A DNA stretch of 64,000 bases, from contig OZ316892.1 in assembly GCA_973895155.1 (NCBI GenBank), positions 15,748,001 to 15,812,000 of the forward strand, in the 5' to 3' direction. Each line of letters begins with the position of its first letter. The stretch's first letter is position 1. The position numbers were made by a program, and so were the translations under genes. Below are positions 57,931 through 64,000 of this stretch, piece after piece. The notes beneath the pieces are model-generated. The model made no database searches, was not told the origin of the DNA, and saw nothing but the letters and a program-made list of their open reading frames with translations. This DNA comes from Marsupella aquatica (taxonomy: Eukaryota > Marchantiophyta).

Positions 57931-59964
57931 CTAATGCCTGGCACGCTTGCCAGAGCCGCCCGAATGGGAACGGCCATCCCGCTGCCTTCGAAGCCTATCA
58001 TTGTCCGCCTTGAGGAGCTGGACCTGGTCCAGCAGAGATTCGTTCTCTCGCCTTGCCGCGTCCGTCTCCTCTGCTGCCTCCTGACATGCCTCCTCCAGCT
58101 GCTGGGCGTCGCTCGTCAGTTTACTCGCCAGCTGGTCCTGCTTCTCGGCCTCGGTTTGGAGCTGCGCCATCTCGGCCTGCAGCGTGGCTATCTCCGTCGC
58201 GTCCCGCTGGGCTCGCTCCTCGGCCTCCTCCAGGTCTTTCTGCCAGGTAACAGCTTGTTTCTTCAAACTGTCAATCTGGTTCCGGAGTCGTGTAATCTCG
58301 GCCTCGTTCCCGGCTTTGGCCTGTTCGGCTAGGGCGGTAAGAGCGTACGCCTTTGCTAACAACTCATCGGCGGCTGCAACCTTGGGTCGTAGTTGCAGAA
58401 GCTCAGCCTCTTGAGCCGCCACTTCGTTCTTTAGGTACACGGACTCCACCCGGTACCGCTCTATCCTCTGAAGGGCCTCCGACTGGGCCCGACCTGCCTT
58501 TACGGCGGCAACCAACTCCTGATTGAAGAAACAGGCTACCTTTCGGGCCATGAACTCCCCGGTATCCCGGGCAATTTGATGAGAGAAATCTCCCAGAAGC
58601 CCGTTCAGAAACGTACCCTGTACGAAGAGTTCCGGGTGGTCCAAGTTGTGCCTGTCCGGATTTGGGCACGGGTAGACATCAACATGCGCAAGGGCCGGGG
58701 CAGTGACGTCCAGCCCTTGGGACATAACGTTGGAAGGGGCTGGAGTGTCCTCCTGCAGCGATGTCCGGTTCTCCAGAATTGCCACCGGCGGGTCCTTGGG
58801 AGACCCGGGTTCGGGTAAGACCTCTGCCGTACCAACTTCTGTACTTAGCCCGGCGAGTTGGGTCGCATCAACGGTTGCGACGACCGACCCCTCCGGCGCC
58901 TCCTCGGTTACGATTACAGCTATTTGTGGAGGTGGGGTGGGTGAAGCTGGCGTGTCCACTGGACTTCGGGCCTCGGGTTGGGGCCGTCTCTCCAATGCCG
59001 GAAAAACCCACCTAGCTGGGACCAGCTTTGTAACATTGATGCGGGGAAGGGTTCGTCGATCAAACCGGGCGTACCACTCAAGAATGATTTCGATGTGACT
59101 AGCGAAATACGCCTTCCCGCCAATGTACAGCGTCTTCCTTCGCCGCTCCATCTCTTCATGGAATTTCTTAGCGAAGTACGACGCCCATTTCCTAGGTCGA
59201 TAGTTCTCAACTTGGATAACCTGGGCGGCGGAGATCTCCCCCCGGGGTTCCATCATGTGGAGAGCGTACCTCTGGAACTCCAGCCGCTCAGCTATCTCGG
59301 GCATGAGGCAGGTCCTCATCACGAACCCGTTGTCTACTGATCCCTCTGAGGGAAAACTTGAAGATTGGTACTTGGCCCCCTTGCCCCCGGGAGCCCGTGA
59401 TTCGACTCGATGGTCACCTTCGGGTAACCCGAAGATCATCTTGAGCCGTTCTTCTGTGAGGGACATATTCCTTCCCCGCAGCCGAGTCTGTTGACGTACG
59501 TCGTCATAATTCTTGACGAATTCTGTCATGTCCTCCCCGTAGTACCTGCAAGTGTTCCAGGGGAGAGAGGCGAGGTGCTCAAATCCCTGAGTCTTCAGGT
59601 ACACCGCATGCTTGGGATGGAGGATGTTGCTGTGAACGTTTTCCCCCATGCGATGCATCGTCACCTTGGCTACAGCTACCGTGGCCAACGGTAACCCGGA
59701 TGCAGTGGCGGATTCCTTCCTCTTCTTTCCCCGTGACTGACTCGGGGAAGGTGATACTTCCCCATCCTCCCGATCGGGCCTGGGGAGTGCCACTGCGGTT
59801 GGTAACGGGCCCGGGGCGGCCACGGTCACCATGTTGTCTGCTAGGGCCGCTCCTGGGGTCAGAGCAGTCGGTGGGGACGATATAGTGTCAGCCCCCCGAG
59901 CGCTTGTTCCTCTGGGCCGCCTGGTCAAGGGTGGGGTAGCCTCGTCGTCATCGCTAAGATCCAC
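57931..59964 (-). CDS. LTR-resident 677-residue protein, 5' LTR copy
   Basis: Same layout as the copy at 47,832-49,865. As the 5' LTR copy it would lie between the promoter and gag on the genomic RNA, leaving gag more than 3.6 kb downstream of the transcription start. The differences between the copies cluster in the Pro-rich linker (eight of about 16) and spare the globular domain and coiled coil almost entirely. The upstream frame reaches back to the 114-residue ORF with only two TAG codons (about 60,027 and 60,226), both shared by the two LTRs and so older than this insertion. Confidence 0.75.
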   Translation of the reverse strand: MDLSDDDEATPPLTRRPRGTSARGADTISSPPTALTPGAALADNMVTVAAPGPLPTAVALPRPDREDGEVSPSPSQSRGKKRKESATASGLPLATVAVAKVTMHRMGENVHSNILHPKHAVYLKTQGFEHLASLPWNTCRYYGEDMTEFVKNYDDVRQQTRLRGRNMSLTEERLKMIFGLPEGDHRVESRAPGGKGAKYQSSSFPSEGSVDNGFVMRTCLMPEIAERLEFQRYALHMMEPRGEISAAQVIQVENYRPRKWASYFAKKFHEEMERRRKTLYIGGKAYFASHIEIILEWYARFDRRTLPRINVTKLVPARWVFPALERRPQPEARSPVDTPASPTPPPQIAVIVTEEAPEGSVVATVDATQLAGLSTEVGTAEVLPEPGSPKDPPVAILENRTSLQEDTPAPSNVMSQGLDVTAPALAHVDVYPCPNPDRHNLDHPELFVQGTFLNGLLGDFSHQIARDTGEFMARKVACFFNQELVAAVKAGRAQSEALQRIERYRVESVYLKNEVAAQEAELLQLRPKVAAADELLAKAYALTALAEQAKAGNEAEITRLRNQIDSLKKQAVTWQKDLEEAEERAQRDATEIATLQAEMAQLQTEAEKQDQLASKLTSDAQQLEEACQEAAEETDAARRENESLLDQVQLLKADNDRLRRQRDGRSHSGGSGKRARH

Positions 59965-60225
59965 AGCGTTGATGACGGAGCGTACCTGTGCTGGCTGGGT
60001 GATAGGTGGTGGGGTTTGGCTAGGCTACGGCTGAGGCTGAGGCTGGGGTTGCATGGGCACGGGTACGGGTACGGGTACGAGTACGGGCCCGGCTGAGTTG
60101 GTCATGTTGGTTGATGGCCGAGTTCCCATGAAGCTCTGCAGGTGCTGGTAGAAGTTCTCCGAAGCGAGTGCGGGCGCCCTTGTTGAACGGTTGGTACTGG
60201 ACTCGCCGTTAATGACAGCCCGAAC

Positions 60226-60570
60226 CTAGGCAGGGATGTGGTCAAAGTGATGTCGTTGCAGGTCGATTGTACCCGGGATATTGAAGACCTCGTCCGGAAG
60301 CCGAAGCAATGCTTCCCAGAACCCGATATATTTATCTCCGTTGAAGTACCCAGATACCTCAGCTGGTCGGTAAAGCTCGCTCTGAGATGGGTAGTCAAAG
60401 TTAAGGACGTAGTGGTGTCGTCCTGCTAGGCGGATGACTCTCTCGTATTCGCGTTCGATCTCGTATCGGCGCGGGTTGGCGTGTTTCAATGAATCGGCCA
60501 AGTGCCTTCCGGTAGATAGGAACTGCGTCCAGAATCGAATGGCCGAGCTGGAGAGGATCGTGTGCGACAT
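60226..60570 (-). CDS. LTR upstream ORF, 114 residues, 5' LTR copy
   Basis: MSHTILSSSAIRFW start, ends HHFDHIPA then TAG. Mixed charged and aromatic content (HHYVLNFDYP, YIGFWEALLRLPDEV), compatible with a small folded domain. The ATG is about 100 bp downstream of the TATA box and is the first in-frame Met. It may be the true N-terminus of the 677-residue protein if the two TAG codons were lost, spliced out or read through. Confidence 0.5.
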   Translation of the reverse strand: MSHTILSSSAIRFWTQFLSTGRHLADSLKHANPRRYEIEREYERVIRLAGRHHYVLNFDYPSQSELYRPAEVSGYFNGDKYIGFWEALLRLPDEVFNIPGTIDLQRHHFDHIPA

Positions 60571-60670
60571 TCAGAGGAGATAGTAGTGGCGACCTAGAGA
60601 GAACGAGAGAGCTGGGGTCAAAGCTGGCGCGCGGACTGATGGACTGGTGCACTACAAAGGGTTGGCTCCC

Positions 60671-60678
60671 CTTTTATA
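60671..60678 (-). promoter_or_regulatory. TATA box in E1 5' LTR
   Basis: TATAAAAG on the minus strand, the copy that would drive the element RNA. Confidence 0.65.
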
Positions 60679-61041
60679 CTTTGAGGGCTTGTCGATCCCC
60701 GACGTCTCCTCGACGCCCATAGGTTGAACTGCTCACGCTTGTGGTGTACCGGTCACTCCGCCGGTCTGAGTCAGCGTGCGTCAGTGGCCGCTTCCTTAAG
60801 TTCGTTATACGGACCCGAGGGAGGGGCCCCTCCACGCTCGTAACCCGGGTGTGCGAATAGCGACCCGCCGCCAGCCCGAACCTGAAGTCCCCCTTATTGC
60901 CTAATGATGTCCTACCCCTAATGATTACCTAAATACTGTCGTTATGCTAATAATAGCGGCCTAAGACCCACCTAACGCGCGTGCCGAGCGCAGTTAGACT
61001 AAATCACTCATTAACCGCCATACCGGCGGCGTCACAGAGAG

Positions 61042-61830
61042 CCAACTCAGGAACTTTTGTCCACTTTGTTCGTAGGCCCCGTCATAAGTTGGAGGAGTCG
61101 GTAGCTGGTTCACTTGGAACATACTCCGTCCAACTACCATTCCCCCCTCGGGATGCGACGCACTCTGACTACCCAGACTAAGTAAGTACTTAATCTGGGC
61201 CCCCTTGTTGTGTTCCAGTTGCTCATAGATGAGTCGTTGATCTTGAGTCAATGGACCCAGACCGCCGTCAACGGCTGGGCCCTTGTGGGTTGTATGAGGA
61301 CGGTCCTCCAACCATCTTTCCTTTGCGGGCCGCCTGTCCTTAGGTTCTCTTGTGGATTTTGGTGACACCCCCCGCATCTTGCAAGCACCATGACCTCCCG
61401 GGATTGAGGTATCACCCGCGTCATCCTGGTTCTGCTTGGTCAAATTATCCACGATGATGTCCGGCTTGGCATCGTCCTCTGGTTCCGCATTCAACCCTCT
61501 CAAGGCTGGGATCAGTTCCTCTTCCGGGTCTTGACCCTCTTCTTCTGTCTCAACTTCAGCGTTGTCATCGCTTGCAGTTGCGTCGGAGTCGTCGTCATCC
61601 GACCCATCCTCTAAAGGATCAGCCGCCTCCTTCCCTTTAAGTTGACGGCACTCTGCACTTGACTTGTTTGCCGTAGTGGTTGACGGTTCGGCTGTTGCGT
61701 CTTCTTTGTCTTGCTTGTAACGTTCGTCTAGGGAAGTCGACCCGTCCTCCTTCTGTTCATCGTGAACTTGGGCTCTCCCCTTGGTGGGGGCAGCCTGCTT
61801 GCCACTCTTTGCACAAGTGTTTTTTGCCAT
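61042..61830 (-). pseudogene. E3 gag N-terminal part
   Basis: The likely start is MAKNTCAKSG at 61,830 (an upstream in-frame Met exists). The long acidic leader (DGSDDDDSDATASDDNAEVE) and a coiled-coil-like QDQRLIYEQLEHN come before PTPPTYDGAYEQSGQKFLSW, where E1 interrupts; the protein resumes at 46.93 kb. The frame is open up to the insertion. Confidence 0.8.
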
Positions 61831-61961
61831 GTTCCCAGCAACCAAATCTGCCCGCAGTCGACCCGCCAGGGACGTTGAAGCACTAAGTCCCCACAAAAAT
61901 CCGTTAAGATTTTTGGATTCTGACTTAGCACGACCCCGGTCCGATGTCTATGCCGGCAATT

Positions 61962-61973
61962 GCTCTAATACCA
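61962..61973 (-). promoter_or_regulatory. E3 primer-binding site, initiator Met tRNA
   Basis: TGGTATTAGAGC on the minus strand, two bases inside the 5' LTR. It matches the plant tRNA-iMet site TGGTATCAGAGC with one C-to-T change. Confidence 0.8.
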
Positions 61974-61975
61974 CA

Positions 61976-63458
61976 AGTGGTGGACCTGGCCACCCAGCGC
62001 CCTCACCAATCCCGGCACTTGCTCTTAAGTGCCCTTGGTGCCCGAACGCCTCCACGGAATACCTCGAGCAAGCATCCAAGTGCCTCTAGCACCACCTACG
62101 GCCACTCCCATACAAAGCCGCACTTGCTCACCTGCACGACCGCTACTCAACGGTCCTCACTGTCTGCACAAACAACCAATCACCTCAGTAAGTAACCCCT
62201 CCGGATCTAGAACTTGCCCAGTCTAGCATCCTAACTCAAGCTCAACATACGTTGGTAAATAGGTCAGCGATAGGTCCTCCCGATGCCATAAGCCAGAATC
62301 AGAACCCACGCCCACTGTCCGTCCAGAACAACTCCTTCCTTGGGCGCGGCCCGGGTTCCCCCTCGTACCTATCCATCACCAACTGACCACCCTGACCTCA
62401 GGACATGCTCATGGCCCAAATAGGGTAGCTTGTCCTAAAGCTTGTCCCAACATGCCGGGACCAGAACGGCCCCGACCCTAGCAATCGCTCCCGGTTCGCC
62501 CCACTGATGGTCTAGGGACGGAGCACCCTTGGGACTCAGCCTCCATACCTACTTGGCCTTGCCTTCCAAACGCAAGCTCCCTTGGGAGGCTGAACGCGGC
62601 TTGGCTGCTGTTTGGCAGGATTTGGCAAGCGGACAAGCTAACACCCGCAAACCATGAGAACCCACGGCACCCCCGGACCCATCTGAGCTTAGGAGGGCGT
62701 AGCCTTCCTCAAGAGCTTTCCAACGAACCTAGGAAGTTCTCCAACGGACTTCCCGTTGGGAAGATATCGCCATTTCCATTTGGCGGTTTCTCTTAGTGTT
62801 GCGACCGCCGCGGCTCACGACTTCGGCTCGCCCTTAGCTCCCAGGGAGACACCACTCCCCTCATATATGTTTCTGGAGACCTGCCACCCCCGGACCAGCT
62901 TTGGTCCCTAAACATTTGGCCCCCAACCCGGATCCCATCGCGCATAATGGGCGCGCCACCAACTGGCAACGCCCATAACTTTCTTGATAGGCATCCGCAA
63001 GCGGAGTGCCGTAGCCCGTTGTGACCGGGCCGACCCAGTGCTCATGCCTAGGCCCTCAGGTCTGATCGCCGCTTGGGGCCGCCGACCGGCCCAACCCGGA
63101 TTGGGTCACAACTTGCGCCCCAAGCGTCCGTTGCCAATGGCGTCAACTCCATTGGCCTTGGGCCCAAGAGGAGCTCACTCCCAAGCCCTTAGAACTCAAA
63201 GTCCATCCGACGGTCTGGACGGCCATCCTTGAGCCTGGCCCATTTCCCCTTGACCCGACCAGCCATAGGCTAGTCCAAGTCCTTAGTTTGTGTCCCCAGC
63301 TTGGCCCCTTGCCTCGCCAGTGCCACGTCTCATTGCCCACAAGTCTCCCCATGCTAAGTCCTCCCCGGATGGCCTATCCGGGCCTGGACCATAAGGGAGC
63401 TTGGCGTCGGAGTTAGCGACGTCGGAGCTAAGTGTTAAGGTAGCCGAGTTCCGTGACT
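61976..63458 (-). repeat. E3 5' LTR
   Basis: Pair of 40,675-42,162. Flanked outside by CAATC (63,459-63,463). Confidence 0.85.
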
Positions 63459-63463
63459 CAATC

Positions 63464-63640
63464 TTACACCCTCATAAAACTTGCAAGCAGTGAAAACATG
63501 ATATTCATTCTCTATACTAGAGCTATCACAGAGTTGGCAAACCCTATTTTTCTTCTCAATACCCTTCCATCTCCTTTATTCTACTTCAAGATGGTGTTTA
63601 CTAAGTCTATAGCGAGCATCATATGTCTGAGTACTGAAAA
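63464..63640 (-). pseudogene. LINE-like zinc-binding C-terminus
   Basis: On the minus strand, a frame reads ARYRLSKHHLEVE, a stop, RRWKGIEKKN, then RVCQLCDSSSIENEYHVF with TACKFYEGVR: the C-x2-C...E-x-EYH...C pattern at the end of many LINE reverse transcriptases. E3 inserted just after EGVRL; the rest is at 40.56-40.67 kb. It is a fossil, useful mainly as the target of E3. Confidence 0.55.
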
Positions 63641-64000
63641 AGTACTAGATAGGTATTCTTGCTCTCCATAGGGTTCACATCCCTCATGTAGTATTGCAGC
63701 CTTGGCCGATCATGCCAAAGTTTGTGCACAGCCCTTTGTTCAAGTACTGATCTAAGCTTTGTTGGGTGTGTTGTTGTGTAGTGGGTGCTGGCAAAGGTGC
63801 ACTACTCAACAAAGAAACGGCAGCAGCAGCATGCGTTGCAATGGCAACTTGCAGTGCTGTTTGGTGGGCACCAGCTATGGTAGCAATGTAAGCCGGATTT
63901 GGGGTTTGAGTGACACCCAATAACCACCTCGAGTGCTGCTGGTACACGTCCAATGCTTTGTGGTGCACATACCTTGCCAATTGTTTATTGGTGTCTCATG
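63641..64000. other. window end, no supported gene
   Basis: A minus-strand frame (63,980-63,684, Ala/Gln-rich, 98 codons) is open but shows no domain; it may be more of the LINE-like element or chance. Confidence 0.3.

Larger units (their letters stand above)
46936..61036 (-). mobile_element. E1: Ty3/gypsy element with 4-kb ORF-bearing LTRs
   Basis: Complete element of 14,101 bp. LTRs 46,936-50,943 (3') and 57,034-61,036 (5') start TGTCACGTCG and end GCGTCACA on the plus strand. Target duplication GAGAG at 46,931-46,935 and 61,037-61,041. Internal region: primer site, gag-protease (56,910-54,169), pol (54,072-50,911), purine tract. No chromodomain was found. The RNase H segment RWVLLLQEFNYEV and the FIDDFAIF active site suit the Tat/Athila side of Ty3/gypsy (inference). 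Each LTR carries a 677-codon ORF. Close LTR identity and open frames mark it as the youngest insertion in the window. Confidence 0.93.
57034..61036 (-). repeat. E1 5' LTR (4,003 bp)
   Basis: Counterpart of 46,936-50,943. It carries a TATA box, the 114-residue ORF and the 677-residue ORF, all in the sense direction of gag-pol. Confidence 0.93.
40675..63458 (-). mobile_element. E3: chromodomain Ty3/gypsy element, split by E1
   Basis: LTRs at 40,675-42,162 (3' LTR) and 61,976-63,458 (5' LTR), minus orientation, with candidate target duplication CAATC at 40,670-40,674 and 63,459-63,463. Order from the 5' LTR: primer site, gag, zinc knuckle and protease, RT, RNase H, integrase, chromodomain, purine tract, 3' LTR. 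Element E1 (46,936-61,036) sits in gag. Without E1 the element is about 8.7 kb. The coding region has many stops, mainly TAG. Confidence 0.88.

Noticed and set aside
63684-63980. 98-codon Ala/Gln-rich ORF as a gene
   Set aside because: No recognisable domain and low complexity; it adjoins a LINE-like fossil on the same strand.

Overview
The window reads as repeat-rich heterochromatin of a land plant. The evidence is a plant-type CACTA element with TNP2, DUF4218 and DUF4216 modules, Ty3/gypsy elements (one with an initiator-Met-like primer site), GT-AG introns throughout, and decay dominated by CAG/TGG->TAG and CGA->TGA stops, as expected from plant CHG and CG methylation. Several of the families resemble ones I associate with seed-free plants (moss, fern, lycophyte), but the species cannot be fixed from sequence alone. 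No complete host gene is recognised with certainty.

Layout. (1) 2-637: 5'-partial BRCT-domain reading frame. (2) About 1.0-8.3 kb: a decayed CACTA (En/Spm) element with a transposase gene and a TnpA-like gene. (3) About 8.3-40 kb: the most interesting part. It holds two gene families, each in several copies. M1 is a five-exon gene combining a ParB-like motif (DGNHR) with a circularly permuted, DNA-methyltransferase-like domain; there are three copies, A minus, B plus and C plus. M2 is a MULE-like transposase with N-terminal Cys/His clusters and a C-terminal SWIM zinc finger; there are two copies, A minus and B plus. M2 lies just upstream of M1 in the same orientation twice (M2-A to M1-A, M2-B to M1-C). 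At least 34 copies of a 15-bp palindrome, consensus TAGCGCCNGGCGCTA, lie in the flanks and introns of these genes, none in their exons and none in the later insertions. M1-C carries a different palindrome, TAGCRANNTYGCTA, in the equivalent introns.

(4) Two LTR insertions interrupt this region: a 5'-truncated Ty3/gypsy fragment (E2, from about 12,977) and a 2,378-bp solo LTR (18,721-21,098, TSD AGCGT) inside an M2-A exon. (5) 40.7-63.5 kb is a nest. A LINE-like remnant is split by a chromodomain Ty3/gypsy element (E3, candidate TSD CAATC). Its gag is split in turn by a younger 14.1-kb Ty3/gypsy element (E1, TSD GAGAG) with 4.0-kb LTRs. Each E1 LTR carries an intact 677-codon ORF downstream of a TATA box, and the E2 LTR carries a related but broken ORF.

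Working model (inference): M1 and M2 form a two-gene mobile unit whose palindromes are binding sites for an element-encoded dimeric protein, and palindrome and protein have co-diverged between subfamilies. All M1/M2 copies here are pseudogenes. The E1 LTR ORFs and E1 gag-pol are nearly intact and recent.
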